Below, piece after piece: positions 1 through 11,725 of a stretch of 64,000 bases of DNA (within the stretch, counting starts at the first letter, position 1; every line of letters starts with the position of its first letter). The notes under the pieces are model-generated. The model was given only the letters and a program-made list of their open reading frames with translations, had not been told where the DNA came from and ran no database searches. The stretch covers positions 62,001-126,000 of the forward strand of contig QANT01006746.1 in the NCBI GenBank assembly GCA_003254885.1, written 5' to 3'. The stretch comes from Purshia tridentata. Its lineage: Eukaryota; Streptophyta; Magnoliopsida; Rosales; Rosaceae. Position numbers and translations under genes: made by a program.

Positions 1-1399
1 AATCAAATGCACGTACACAGGGGAAGAACCCCAACCTGAAGAACATTGCGTAATATTAAATGAATATCATTTGCAATAACAAGAGATAATCGTTGACAAT
101 CTGCCCCAAGTCTGCTTGTTAAATCACCAACTGCTTCTCTGTCGAAAAAGGATATATCCTACATGAAAGATTGAATAAAAACAGATCAAGCTAGCGAATT
201 AATTAATATTGCCTAAATAATTAAATTTCTTGATAATTGGCACCAGTTTTGCAGTTGCTAAATGAAACACGTACGAACCTGGAAAAGAACAACTGCGTAT
301 AGAGTTTCTCTGAGGCGCTTGACCTGCGTGGAGTATAATGTTTCAACTTTCAAGTGCAGATGGTGTAACAATTGGAATTGATTAATAAAACTTGATGCTT
401 GTATATAGAGATTCATTGATCAGTTAGGCATTGCACTCTTTGCTTTTTTATATTATTGAGAAGGAATTGAGGGAATCAATGACTCACCAACATAACGTTT
501 GCAATCCCAAAGCAACCACTTCGCAGGCCGCTGAAATTTATATATAGGATCGAATCATCGATGGAAATATAGTAAATAACCAGGCATCCAATTCTTAAAT
601 TAATCCAATTCTAGTATTAAAAAGCAAGGTAAGAATCAAAACAATTAACTTGTATTACTTTTTTTTTCAAACTAATTTTGCATATTACAGGAAAAGTACA
701 AGGATTAACCTGCATATCCCTGAAGTGATACACAAGAAAGCTAAAAACTTTGAGTTCCTAAAGAACACCAAGGCATCACCATTCTGAGCAGAAAATATAG
801 ATTCAGCCAATTTACTTGGTATTGAGATCTCAGAAAGCTGCAATGCAATAAAAAAAAGGGTACATGAACAACATATATTTGACGTACAATACTGCACCAA
901 ATCAAATATGACATATATTATTTTCACTTGAATAAATTAATGGAAGAGTAACTCTTAATCTTAACATATATATAATCAGAGAACGCACCGCAGCGATAGA
1001 CAGAGAACCAAACGCGACAAAGAGAACCCATCTATCACTCTCGACCAAATCCCACATTCGAAGAAGAGCGTTCAATAGCGTAATGGTTTTGGGTTTCGCC
1101 GCTGTGCTCTGGTCTTCCTCGTGCTCGCTTAAACCCCACCAACTACCACCTGGAAAAATCGACCCAAGAGAGCCAGCCCAGTTTTCATTTTCAACAGCCT
1201 CCGAATTCCCAATTCTTCTAATACTGTTATTTTGGATTTGGAAGCGGCGTCGTTTCAGAGCGATGCCGTCAATTGGGATTTGGGGTTTGAGTTTTTGGCT
1301 GAGATTAGGAAGAGGCTTTGCGTTTGCGTGAGGAGGAGGATAAGAGGGGCTGAGAGAGAAACAGTTGGACTGGAACACGTCCATGGAATGGAAGTGCAT
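1..1399 (-). CDS. ABCB26: Plastid ABC transporter B family member 26-like (half transporter), 5' part only
   Basis: Half-size ABC exporter of the TAP-like plastid group. The exons read in order on the minus strand are 989-1399, 710-837, 488-530, 279-323 and 36-158, all with GT-AG borders and a continuous frame. The N-terminal part is Ser/Pro/Lys-rich and lacks acidic residues at its start, like a chloroplast transit peptide. It is followed by a GGSWWGLS motif and the first membrane segments. The text LSEISIPSKLAESIFSAQNG and the following SGICSGLRSGCFGIAN and DISFFDREAVGDLTSRLGAD match what I remember of Arabidopsis ABCB26 (TAP1). The nucleotide-binding domain is off the left edge. The start may be at 1399 or five codons later at 1384. 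The transported substrate of this family is not established. Confidence 0.88.
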
Positions 1400-2876
1400 G
1401 TGAAAATTAGAGAGCTATCCAGGGCTATTTGGGTAATTTAAAGACGACGGCATTCTCCTCTTGACCGGAAATGAGCAACTACTACTTCTATATTTGTCGA
1501 ATATGATAGGTTGCATGTCCTAATATTTTTGCTATTGCATATGATGCATGCATGTACTGAATCTACTGATCTACGTACAAGTTTTAATTTAGTCTTGTAC
1601 TTATTTATATATATTTGTCTTGATTAATTATCATTCTTCAATTACTATCTTGTTATATCTTTCAATTTCTCACTTATAAATACAGTGAGCTCGATTTTTA
1701 TCAATCTTTAGTGTATAAACCATGATTCATTCCATATATAACTGTAAGAATAATTATATGAACCATAGATCGAGCATAGTTTAATTAAGATGTTTTGAAG
1801 ACTTCATGAGAGGATGAGAAGTGCAAAGTAATATAAGCCTCAAGGGCTAACTAGTTGTAAAATAATACGGCGCTAATCGATTTTTTGATATTTTTAAGAT
1901 TTCATGAGAGGGTGAGAAGCCGTAAACAATATATGTTATAGTGCTCTTAATTGGTTGTAAAATAAACCGGGCTCACAACATGATCTAATAATTTTCACCA
2001 CTTATTTTTTAGGTTAATATATAAGTTAATTGTGTTCAAATAAATAGATGAACATAGTTTTTAATAAAATATTCAAATGATTATGATGATATTCAAATAG
2101 TTAAATGATTTCCGATTTAATTTATTTGGTGCAAGGTTAAATGATTGTGATGATAATCAAATGGGAAAAGTTTACTAAAAACTTTGACACATGTATCAAT
2201 TCAAAATCCCTTATCTTTAAGTTTGAAGCCAATTAATTTGAGCCTTCCATTAGTCCAATTACATTTTTTGTCAAAAAACAACCACATTAGCAAAGTGGTG
2301 TGACTTTTTTGTTCTTGTATTAATTACAAGTAAAATGATAAATTTATCCTTGAAAAATTAATTACGTGAGACATGTGATCACTTTGAAATAAAATTTGCA
2401 AACCAAATTGACATAAGTGGCATATTAGGCTTATTAGCATTGAAGGTAAAGTTAATAGAGTTGATTAGTACAACCCATAATTGATTTCATGGATTGACAC
2501 AGGCCAAATTTTAAGTTATTTATAACAGAAGTTTCTTAATCAAATGGCTAAAAGTTGAACTAATTATTGGTGTCTCTAAAATTTTATTAATTTATTTATA
2601 AAATAATATGCACTAATATTCACCCAACAAATAGGTATTGATAGACAATAAAGAAATGGATCTCAAATTTGTGTACTAAATTTAGATTCCACATGACATA
2701 ACATCATTTTACAATATATGAATCATATTTTGGATGCATAATGAATTATGAAACACCACCACACAAGATAGTATCAAAATACAATACACCTAGTATTTAA
2801 AAAAGAAAGAAAAAGAAATAAAGCTCAACATGAAACGGTGCGTCGTGTATTGTATCATATCCATTTCCTCCCCCCT
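1400..2876. other. Intergenic, AT-rich, with a two-copy direct repeat
   Basis: No coding potential was recognised between the ABCB26-like start and the RPL27a promoter. The stretch holds an imperfect direct duplication at about 1790-1976, listed separately. Otherwise only short AT-rich runs are seen. Confidence 0.6.
1790..1976. repeat. Imperfect two-copy direct repeat, about 97-bp period
   Basis: The string TTCATGAGAGG-TGAGAAG occurs at 1803 and again at 1900. Each copy is followed about 55 bp later by a TTGTAAAATAA-CGG motif. The copies have diverged by several substitutions and small indels, so the duplication is not recent. It may be the remnant of a dispersed repeat. Confidence 0.55.
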
Positions 2877-2912
2877 TCATCTCCTTGCAGTCTACGACGC
2901 CGTTCAAGTTAA

Positions 2913-3016
2913 AACCTTACCCTTTATATCCTTCATAACCCTAGCGCCTCATATACTCTTTCGTAGCCGCTCCTCGAAACCCTAGTTAGGCGGAGAGAGA
3001 GAGAGAGAGAGCGGCC
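2913..3016 (+). promoter_or_regulatory. RPL27a promoter/leader: telo-box motifs and (GA)n leader
   Basis: A full telo-box AAACCCTA lies at 2977-2984 and a partial one (AACCCTA) at 2937-2943. A TATA-like TTTATAT is at 2923-2929, and a GA dinucleotide run at about 2993-3011 ends just before the ATG. Telo-boxes near the start are a known hallmark of plant translation-machinery genes, so this fits the gene downstream. The TATA call is weak. Confidence 0.6.
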
Positions 3017-3311
3017 ATGACGACGAGCTTGAAGAAGAACCGCAAGAAGCGCGGCCACGTCAGTGCTGGTCACGGGCGTATCGGGAAGCACCGTAAGCAC
3101 CCCGGCGGTCGCGGAAACGCCGGAGGTATGCACCACCATCGCATCCTCTTCGACAAGTACCACCCGGGGTATTTTGGTAAAGTTGGTATGAGGTACTTCC
3201 ACAAGCTGCGCAACAAATTCCACTGCCCCATCGTCAACCTCGACAAGCTGTGGTCGATGGTACCCCAGGAAGTGAAGGACAAGGCCGCCAAAGGAAACGA
3301 GGTCCCCTTGC

Positions 3312-3342
<31 letters not shown>

Positions 3343-3460
3343 GTTGGGTAAGGGCGCGTTGCCTAGCTCTCAGCCCATCGTTGTGAAGACCAAGCTCGTA
3401 TCGAAGACCGCCGAGAGGAAGATCAAGGAGGCTGGTGGGGCTGTTGTGCTCACCGCTTAG
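3017..3460 (+). CDS. RPL27A: 60S ribosomal protein L27a (uL15)
   Basis: An intact single-exon reading frame of 147 codons for a cytosolic large-subunit protein. The basic N-terminus with [20 protein letters not shown] and the Gly/His-rich [13 protein letters not shown] loop are characteristic of eukaryotic uL15/L27a. The C-terminus [13 protein letters not shown] is the usual plant ending. Length matches the family. The coding region is clearly GC-richer than its surroundings, as expected for a highly expressed gene. The start is the first ATG after the GA-rich leader, and telo-box motifs sit upstream. No frame damage is seen, so this looks like a functional gene copy rather than a retrocopy; the absence of introns alone does not decide that. 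Confidence 0.97.
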
Positions 3461-3599
3461 ATTTTGTACGGTTTATATTTGCTCATCATCGTTTTTAAAA
3501 GATTTTTGTGATAACCTTATAATATAATGCTACTTATTGAGATTTTATCGGATTTGATTTTTAGATGCATTTTTTATGCAAAAATGAAATGGGTTTTAT

Positions 3600-3915
3600 G
3601 TGCCATTGATAATTTTTTATGTTATGGTATTTGTGTTTGTGTTTGTATGGGGAATACAATGGAAATGAAATTATAGTTTAGGAATTTGGATGCTGATGCT
3701 GCCCAAGTTAATGTCATTTTATCAGACAATGGGTTAAGTGCCATTTCTCATTTTGTATGTTCGTATGCGGCTATTGGCATGTAATTTTGAATTTGTTCGT
3801 TTCATTTTTAGGCAACTAAATGTCTGTTTTATATTTGATTCTGTGTTTGATTGCTGGGAAATACAATGGAAATGAAATCAATGTTATTTAGAGAACTTGG
3901 ATGCTGTTATTTGAC
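3600..3915. repeat. Diverged direct duplication in the RPL27a 3' region, about 206-bp spacing
   Basis: AATACAATGGAAATGAAAT occurs at 3653-3671 and again at 3860-3878. Both copies are followed within about 25 bp by GAA-TTGGATGCTG. This indicates a local duplication of 3'-flanking DNA, or two copies of a small repeat. No coding content was seen. Confidence 0.5.
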
Positions 3916-4488
3916 AGTGTTTTCAATCTGAATACAACTCTGATTAGCAGAGTGAAATTGGTTTTTATATCTGCTTTGGCAGCTTCTGTATATCTGGAAG
4001 TAGAAAGGGTTATGATAGTTCCAGGTGTCGAAATTGGATTGTGCTTTCTGGTGAAGTTAGAAAATTCTTATTTAGTTGATAATGCTTCCATTACTCATAG
4101 GCTCATAGTGATAAGTGATTGTTTGGGGAAAGGTTACTGATTGATTCTGAAGAATTCTATAGTACTGAATTTTGTTTTGGGATGTCTTCGATCAGTTTAG
4201 GGCATACTGATGTCATGTTAATCTTCTTTCTATTTTATCATTTCTCATCAAACACATTAGTTACAGAATTGTACATATTTCAGCATTATATAGTGAATTA
4301 TGATTATGTGGTTTTACCTTGTGGATTTTGGACTGCATTATGGATTTCTATTATTACATCTTAGTGGTATATATACATGCCAAAACCGGTGGTGATTTAC
4401 GTTGCTCACCACTTGTGGTCTCTGAGTAAATATCTGCTTCTGCAAATTTGCCAACTATTTGAATTGTGAAATAGTTGAGTAATAGTTA

Positions 4489-4617
4489 TGGATTTCTTTA
4501 CTACCATTTGAATTGAATTAGTTGTAAAGAAATCAACAACTGTTTCAACTGAAATGGTTGGAAAGAAATCCATTCAAGTCCAATTTTTGTTGTTGTCTGA
4601 AATAGTAAAGAAATCCA
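4489..4617. repeat. Inverted repeat with perfect 15-bp arms
   Basis: TGGATTTCTTTACTA at 4489-4503 is the exact reverse complement of TAGTAAAGAAATCCA at 4603-4617, with a 99-bp spacer. Partial pairing seems to continue outward (GAAATAG-type text on both sides). The spacer holds further copies of the AAAGAAATC motif. It could be a worn MITE or a small hairpin locus. Confidence 0.5.
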
Positions 4618-5055
4618 ATGCTATTTCAAATAATAACGGATTTCTTTAATATTAACCAATTGCTTAGAAGAAAAGGTATCCGTAATTAGTTTGCACGTTC
4701 TGACCTTTATTGAAGTGCTGTGCCTAAATTATCACTATGATATTGATGCCAGAAAGCGAACTTGACAACATAAAGAAACCATAGACTCATTCATGCTTAC
4801 TGAAAAATACTGTATATTACAATGGCTTCTGGGCGTGTTTATATACAACTTAGAAGTTAGAACTTAGAAGTATGAACAGAAGAATGGTTAAATCCATAGC
4901 TTATTAACATAAGCTAGCATAAGCATAGCACTCAATCATGCGCTTATATGGCTTCGGCTCACATAGTAAAATCATTAAAATATGTTCCAAATCAGCAAAA
5001 TTCAAATGAATGAAAAGAGCTCGTTTTGATGTGAGGGAGGGAACTAAACAGAATT

Positions 5056-5103
5056 TCGTAATCGGTTTTTTTTTTTGACCAAAGGAATATCGTAATCGGT
5101 TTT
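5056..5103. mobile_element. Tiny poly(A/T)-tailed insertion with 14-bp target duplication
   Basis: TCGTAATCGGTTTT at 5056-5069 is repeated exactly at 5090-5103. Between them lie a T run and TTGACCAAAGGAATA. A homopolymer next to a 14-bp duplication is the signature of a severely 5'-truncated LINE- or SINE-type insertion in reverse orientation. It is too short to assign to a family. Confidence 0.5.
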
Positions 5104-5443
5104 AGTTTCTACTTTAAAAGCAACTTTTTTATTTTAGTTTATTAAAAACTAATTTGCAACAGCTTCCATCATTGACTTACAATCATAATGGGCTCGGCCT
5201 GGCCTACTTATTGGATTCGAATACGACCCACGTTACTGTTAGAACTTAGAACAACCCAAAAGCCCAATACCCGAGTCCTGAAGACCCAGAGAATGAATCG
5301 CTTCCGTTCGTCTTTGTTCCTGACTTTCCCAAAATGGGTGTAGTCTGAGAAACTGTCACTCAACAATCACCATAAATAACTTGAAGTCAGTTGGTGAAAT
5401 TCTGATAGAAAGCAAGCGCCTAACAGTGAGAGTGAGAAGAAGC

Positions 5444-8400
5444 ATGGGTGAGAGCGAGACCACCCCTAGAAGGAAACAACGCCCAATTGTACGGTTGGGG
5501 ATCCTCCTCATCTCCCACAGCCTCCTCTTCAGGTACTCTCACTCACTCTTCTTTCTCATTTTGAATTTCAGTTATGGCCTTAAATTAATCCGTAAGCATT
5601 CATTCATGGTCGGTTTCCTCTTTCCCAGTGTCGTTTTCTCCACCGCGGGAGTTTTGGCTCTGTTGCTGCTTCCAGTTCTCGCCAAGAACACCTACATTTC
5701 CGAGAATGCCCTTATGCCAGGTCCAGATTCCATCTCTCTCTCTGCTTCCGATATCCGATTCAGTTCTGTTTGGGGATTGTAATTTATTAACATGTTGCGA
5801 TTACTTATCATCAGGCTCTGTGACTCCTATGCTTTCCAATCAAGAGGTTGCAGAGGCAAATCGATTGGTAGAGGATTTGAATGCTTTCAATTCCAATCCT
5901 CTCGGTGGCTCACGAATGTATGTTCTTCACTTCATTATTATTGAAATTTCTCCTGCTTTATTTTTGCACCAGCTCTAGTTTGTATGTAGACATTGCTATC
6001 TTACCCACTGCAAAATCCCGTGTTATAATAAATACTATTTAGGCTGATCCAATTAGAATGGTCACATTCTGTTTGTGTTGCAAGCTCTTTAACTGTTTAA
6101 TTTTATTTTTCTGTAGAGGAAGTCAAAAACTCATAGCACAGTATATGTCAAACTTGGGCGCTGAAGTTAGTTTTCACAAGTTCCACCCTCCATTAAATCA
6201 GTTTCACCCACTGAACTTCTTTTCTAGCCCTGATTCTGGACTCATTGAGCAGAATATCAGTTGTGCATTGCATGGTATCAACACTGTTGGAATTATAAGA
6301 GCATCACGTGGTGATGGGAAGGAAGCTATCGTCTTGGTGACACCTTTCAATTCAGTGAAAGTTAACCAGAATGAGGCCTTATCTTTGGGAATTGCATACT
6401 CTGTATTTTCCTTGCTCACCAGAGTTCCTTGGCTGGCCAAGGATGTTATATGGCTCGTTGCAGATTCCCAATTTGGAGAGCATGCTGCTGTTGCTGCTTG
6501 GCTAAGAGAGTATCACACACCCGTATTCAGTGGACTGGTCTCACTGGATGCAGAAATGTGTCCTGGAAACAATAATCTATATGAAATGAAAGAGAACCTG
6601 TTCACGGAAAGGATGATTTATGATGGATTTAAACGTGCTGGCACCATGGCTGCAGCTCTTGTCATTAAAGTTTCAGATCGAAGGGAACAATTTGAGGACA
6701 GTCTAAGCATTTATGCAGAGGCATCCAATGGGCAGATGCCAAATCTTGACCTCATTAATATTGTGAATTATTTAGCAGTACATAGGCAAGGTTTTCGGGT
6801 AAAGGTGGAGAAATTGTGGTCCTTACTTGACTTGAAGTGGCTCAAGAGTTTGGGTGAAATATTTGAATCACTAGGACATTTGGCTAGAAGCTTAAACCCA
6901 CAATGGAAATTTGGTATCCCAGCTGCAGATTATATTGAGGACAGTGCTACGCTGGCAAGTTCATTGTACTACCAGGTGGGCCTATGTTGCTTTTTGCTCC
7001 TTTAAATAGGAATCTGTAATTTTTTATAGCTTCAAAGTTGATGAAGAAAGATTTAGAAGGATTTATGTTTTCGTACTAATATCTGTTTGTAAGGCTATGC
7101 TTACTTATACTTATATCACATATTCTTCTTGATGTTAGGCTTTGGGTGTCCCCACCGGTCCCCATGGTGCTTTTCGTGATTATCAAGTTGATGCAATTAC
7201 TTTGGAAATTTCGCTTAAAGTTTCTTCTTTGGATAACAAAGTCAGGCGAAATGAGTTCCTTCTGAGAAGTGGCCGGTTAGTGCTCAATCATATCTCTTCC
7301 CGACTATTTGTTATCACATCTCTTCCCATGATTTTTTTTAAATTTTTGTGGTGTGTTTGTAAAAGGGCATATGGAAAATATATGGCGGTTCCCATGATTT
7401 TTTTTACATTTTTGTGGTGTGTTTGTAAAAGGGCATATGGAAAATATATGGCGGTCCCATGATTTTTTTTACATTTTTGTGGTGTGTTTGTAAAAGGGCA
7501 TATGGAAAATATATGGCGGTGCTAGTTGCTGATTAATAAGTGGATTATCTGCATTTTCACTTTCACTTTATGTGTCTTCTAGGAGTTTTTGGTTCCTGTA
7601 AAGCATTTAACACTTTTCAATTGCCTTAGGACATCAACCTTTCCTAAATATTTTTGAATATATAATTTGTATTATTTGATATAATCTTCTTTTCTTTCCC
7701 TTTATTATAATGTTTTTCAACTCATAGTCATTTTGGTATTGAACTGTCTTTGTATCCATGATCAGCAATAAATATAAAGATTCGTTATTTTTGTGTCAAT
7801 TTGGATTGAGGTTTTCTTATTTCTGTATGCAGATTAATTGAAGGAGTAGTACGTTCAGTAAACAACCTTCTAGAGAAGTTTCACCAGTCATTTTTTTTAT
7901 ACCTATTAACGTCTCCCAGTAAATTTGTGTCAGTGGGAGTCTATATGATCGCTTTTGCACTTCTAGTTGCACCACTACCAATGGTGGCAGCTTCTCTCTA
8001 TGTTGATGCCAGTAACTTTGATTATAATCTTAAAATTGACAAATGTGCTCCTTCAGCCACTGTTGCTGATGAACCTTGCATCACTATCAGATCATGGAAA
8101 TGGCTTTATGCAGCAAAGAAAGCTTTTATTTTCCACTTGTGGGGCTCCGTTGTTTCGTTACTCCCGTATTTCATCTGCCAGATACCTAGTCTCACCCCAA
8201 CAACCAGCTTTTCATTGTGGGTTTTGCTTTCGCTACTCAGCCTTATGGTAATGTACATGATTTTGGCTTCTCCATTTTCTCATGCCAATGGATCTCAACC
8301 TCAAAGAGGAGAATGGGCTATCTTGAAATCAGTGACTATGTCAGCTGCCTTCACTGGTTTGTGTCTCATGTCAGTCGTTAACTTTGCTACAGCAGAAATT

Positions 8401-8706
8401 GGGGGGTTACTGATGGTTCCAATGTGTTTGATGGCTCATCCTTTGAAGCTTGATTTTAAAAAGAGGAGCATGAGAACATTTGCAAGGGCGGCTTGTAATC
8501 TTGTTCTGGGGATTATTGGATTTCCACCAGCTACTTTTATAGTGGTGAAAGGTGCATTCGAGGGTTTCAGCAGCATTACTGTTGGTGACTTCTGGTCTTG
8601 GGTGGAGTCTCTTTGGGCATGGAATAGTGCTACTTACCTCTATATAGGCATGGTTCACCTGCCATGCTGGGTGTTGTGCATTCATATTTTACTTCATCGT
8701 TGTTGA
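5444..8706 (+). CDS. GPAA1: GPI transamidase subunit GAA1/GPAA1
   Basis: Subunit of the ER-membrane complex that attaches preformed GPI anchors to proteins. Six exons with GT-AG borders and an unbroken frame: 5444-5532, 5572-5720, 5815-5917, 6117-6975, 7139-7275 and 7833-8706, giving about 736 residues. An N-terminal membrane segment (near residues 45-65) leads into a luminal M28-peptidase-like region (VTPFNSVKVNQNEALSLGIA, DVIWLVADSQFGEHAAVAAWL, the ALGVPTGPHGAFRDYQVDAIT block). Several hydrophobic helices fill the C-terminal third, the usual GAA1 layout. Somewhat longer than the human protein, in keeping with plant forms. The start ATG at 5444 is followed by the basic RRKQRP segment. Intron 5 carries a 65-bp tandem repeat. 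Confidence 0.93.
7325..7520 (+). repeat. Three tandem copies of a 65-66-bp unit in GPAA1 intron 5
   Basis: Copies begin at 7325, 7391 and 7456, each starting CCCATGATTTTTTTTA and ending AAAATATATGGCGGT. The first is 66 bp and the next two 65 bp. They are nearly identical, differing by a base or an indel in places, so the triplication is recent. It lies wholly in the intron and does not alter the coding model. Confidence 0.92.
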
Positions 8707-10291
8707 CATGCTGTAAACAACTTTCCCAAGAATTAGGGATTGGTTAGACATGCAGAAATTCAGAAAGTGAAGACTGAAGAGTATTAATTTAATCTCTATG
8801 ACATGTCTAACCTGAATAGTAACTGTACCATAAGTGTTGGCTGGGCATAGAGGATGCATCAGTGGGCCTAAAAGGCCTTTGTTTCTACCAACTACCTTTG
8901 GGTTGGGTGGGAGGTCTGCTGGTTAGGTAAGCCTTTAAGCTCACCCCAACTTGGAGTGTGGATAGATGGAAAGAAACCGACTGTAACTTAGAGACTTAGA
9001 GGAACAGATTCTAAAACATCATATAATTTTTATTACGGTTTCTCTAAATTAGACTCTCTCTCTCTCATGCACAGGATTACCATATAGTTTTGTTAGGAGA
9101 GTGGTAATAAATTTGAGGCAAGTTTCCATGTAATATGGGCCTATGGGGTATATAGACATGTTTTCTTTCGGGGGGAATCAACAAAGGTACCACTTGGTTT
9201 GCTGTTCCTATTACTGTTGGTGGAAAGTTAGTCGAAGTAAAAGAGAGGGCTGAGGACCTGTTGCTTTGTTGACTAGATCATCGTAGATCATAGATGGTCC
9301 CATCAGAATACTTTCTTACTCTGTTGGATTGTTAAAGAAGATGCCAGAAATTTAAGGACCAGATTCGTCACTCTCCCAGAGGATAAAGAACTCAGGCCAT
9401 AGAATAAAGAATTAAAGGTGGTTCTCATTAAAAATTCGTACTCAACTACTACTGATGGTTATGTATTGATTGGTAAGGTACCAATTCAGATATTTGTACA
9501 CTTTCAAGAGATCTACGGTTGTGGTGCTTTAATGTCTCAAGAAGCATCGTATGCATGATGGTACATGAAAATTGTAGATAGCTTCCAAAGCTAATTAAGG
9601 ACACTTCCACAGCTTACAACACACCGCAGCATCAATAGCCACATGTAATTAAGTTGTTTATACAAACAGAAAGTAGTCAATTTTTGCGTTTGTTCTACCA
9701 AGTCATTCCTACTAAAATTTATTGTTTCCAATCAACTGCAAAAGTTGTTGTCTAGTTGATGAAAAATATAAATCAAATTATTTTTATTTGAGTATGGAAT
9801 TGTCTCTTTCTCCTAAAAGCTGTAATCAGAAAATCATTAATTAATAAAAAGGATGGCGATGAAGATGTTTTTCTACGGAAAATTATTTTTATTATTCGTA
9901 CATCATATATTCATATATGTGAATATGTCTAATTAGCTCACTTGTTCGCAATGAGTATTGCACCTATTGGTTATTGAAAGCTGTGGGCCTTCCATCAATC
10001 ATCGTGTGCTTGTGCAGAAGCCTTTTGTTTTTTTTTTGTTTTTTTCTGTCATCATAGAGAGGTGAGCGGCTGTGAACCGATTGGAAATTAATGTTGGATG
10101 ATGTATCCCGCACTCGACGCGTCTTTTAGCGCGTGAACGTGACTTGTACAAAATCAAGCACAGCAAAGCAAAGCAATTGTCAACAATTGAAAAGCCTCCA
10201 AAACCTCCTTCCTCGGTAACCCCAAAGAAAGTACAAGAACAATATATGAAGAAGAAGAAGAAGAAGAAGAAGACGAATTGAGGCAGCAGCT
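8707..10291. other. Intergenic: GPAA1 3' region and F-box gene 5' region
   Basis: No gene recognised. A GAA trinucleotide run at about 10248-10274 sits directly upstream of the F-box/LRR start and is probably in its leader. Confidence 0.55.
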
Positions 10292-11725
10292 ATGGACATG
10301 TTGCTTTGTGATGAACTTGTACAAGAAATCCTCCAAAGACTGCCACCATCTTCATCCTCTTGTGTTTCTTTGGTCTGCAAGCGTTGGCTTTACCTCTACC
10401 GCACCTCCAAAACCTCTCTCTCTCTCCGCCTTACCCCTCCTCACGATTCCACTATCCTCTCTCTCTCCGCCCTCCTATCTCACTACCCTTTCCTTTCTTC
10501 TCTCTCTCTTCTCCTACCTCCTGACCCCACCACCCCGACCACATCAACAACCGCTTTTTCTGATCACCTGCTTCTCTTAGGCCCCTCCTTTTGTCCCCAG
10601 CTTCACAGCCTCAGGTTCTTGGCTGGTCCTCTCTCTCTCTCCGCTCTCACTTCTTTCTCTACAGCATGTACCCACCTCACCTCTCTGTCTATCAATCTCT
10701 ATAGGCCTTTCTTCCTCACGTGGGTCATCAATTTTCCTTGTTTGAAAGAGTTATCAATCTGGGTTTGCTCTGGGAAAGGTCTTGAACAAGCAGTTGATGC
10801 CAATAGGGATTATGGGTTTTGTGCAGACCAGGATTCTGATGCAGAATTGGGTTTGGAGTGTCTTTGTTTGTCTGGAACTGGAGCTGGGGATTGGGGCTTG
10901 GGTTGGCTTTGGAGAAGCTGTAGAAAGCTGAAAAAATTGCAGTTAAGGAGCTGTGAAGGAATTGGTGATGGAGGGTCCTTTTCATCCTTTGTTTGGTGCT
11001 TACAGGGTGTTCGAGAAGTGGAGCTCAGGACTTGCAGGAGTATAGTTGATGGGGTTCTCTTGAAAGTGGCCGAGAACTGTGATTCTCTGGCTTCTCTTTT
11101 GGTTTATGATGGTGGTAGCAGAGAGGGTCTGCTTAGGTTCTTCAGCCAGTGTCATTGTAATTTGCAAAAACTCGATCTTCGATTACCTCTCGACCTTAAA
11201 AATGATCATCTATTGGCTGTCGCAACGAATTTCAGAAGCCTTTCAAGTCTTAAACTTCAAAGTTGCTGCCTTGTCAGTGGTGAAGGCCTAAAGGCCCTTG
11301 GGATTGCCATGAGTTCGTGCCTTGAAGAATTGGCACTAATAAATTGTGATGTGGTTGAAAGAGAACCAGGGTTGTTGTCCACATTAGGACATAGTTTAAG
11401 GCAATTGAAAAAATTGGATTTGTCTTATAATGAAATGATGCTTGATAAAGAGTTCATATCAATGCTATTTTCATGTAAATACTTGGTTGATTTGAGGTTG
11501 AGAGGGTGTAAAGGGCTTACTAATGCAGCCATGCTTTCTATGTTTAAGAGCTGTAAGCGTTTGGAGAATGTTGATATTATGCGCTGTTGTGGGATTGCAG
11601 CTGAGGCAATTGAGTTTTTTGTTCTGAACTCTCCTCAGCTGAGACGGGTGGAGGTTGAGCAAAGCAAAATATCAGATGTTGCAAAGGCGTGGGCATCACA
11701 TAAATTCATCGAGGCTATAACTTGA
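10292..11725 (+). CDS. F-box/leucine-rich-repeat protein (SCF substrate receptor)
   Basis: Intact single-exon gene of 477 codons. An N-terminal F-box (residues about 1-40: LLCDELVQEILQRL, then VSLVCKRWLYLYR) would bind SKP1. About 400 residues of irregular leucine-rich repeats of the RNI/cysteine-containing type follow (LKKLQLRSCEGIGD, LSSLKLQSCCLVSGEGLKAL, LVDLRLRGCKGLTNAAMLSM). Predicted role: choosing substrates for an SCF ubiquitin ligase. The region between the F-box and the repeats is Ser/Leu/Pro-rich and looks poorly conserved. I cannot assign it to a named member such as the VFB, MAX2 or EBF groups, so no symbol is given. Confidence 0.85.
   Translation: MDMLLCDELVQEILQRLPPSSSSCVSLVCKRWLYLYRTSKTSLSLRLTPPHDSTILSLSALLSHYPFLSSLSLLLPPDPTTPTTSTTAFSDHLLLLGPSFCPQLHSLRFLAGPLSLSALTSFSTACTHLTSLSINLYRPFFLTWVINFPCLKELSIWVCSGKGLEQAVDANRDYGFCADQDSDAELGLECLCLSGTGAGDWGLGWLWRSCRKLKKLQLRSCEGIGDGGSFSSFVWCLQGVREVELRTCRSIVDGVLLKVAENCDSLASLLVYDGGSREGLLRFFSQCHCNLQKLDLRLPLDLKNDHLLAVATNFRSLSSLKLQSCCLVSGEGLKALGIAMSSCLEELALINCDVVEREPGLLSTLGHSLRQLKKLDLSYNEMMLDKEFISMLFSCKYLVDLRLRGCKGLTNAAMLSMFKSCKRLENVDIMRCCGIAAEAIEFFVLNSPQLRRVEVEQSKISDVAKAWASHKFIEAIT

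Larger units (their letters stand above)
3461..5443. other. Intergenic between RPL27a and GPAA1
   Basis: Contains the RPL27a 3' region, where a segment recurs: GGGAATACAATGGAAATGAAAT-like text near 3650 and again near 3856. It also holds an inverted repeat (4489-4617) and a small retroposon-like insertion (5056-5103), listed separately. Short reading frames around 3900-4360 have no recognisable protein content. Confidence 0.55.

Noticed and set aside
1083-1441. Plus-strand frames opposite exon 1 of the ABCB26-like gene
   Set aside because: The minus-strand exon has clear homology, matching splice sites and continues into four further exons. The plus-strand frames are its shadow.
3901-4364. 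Two overlapping open frames of about 80 codons downstream of RPL27a
   Set aside because: Composition is that of AT-rich intergenic DNA, with no motif, no splice partner and no codon bias. The area also contains a non-coding local duplication.
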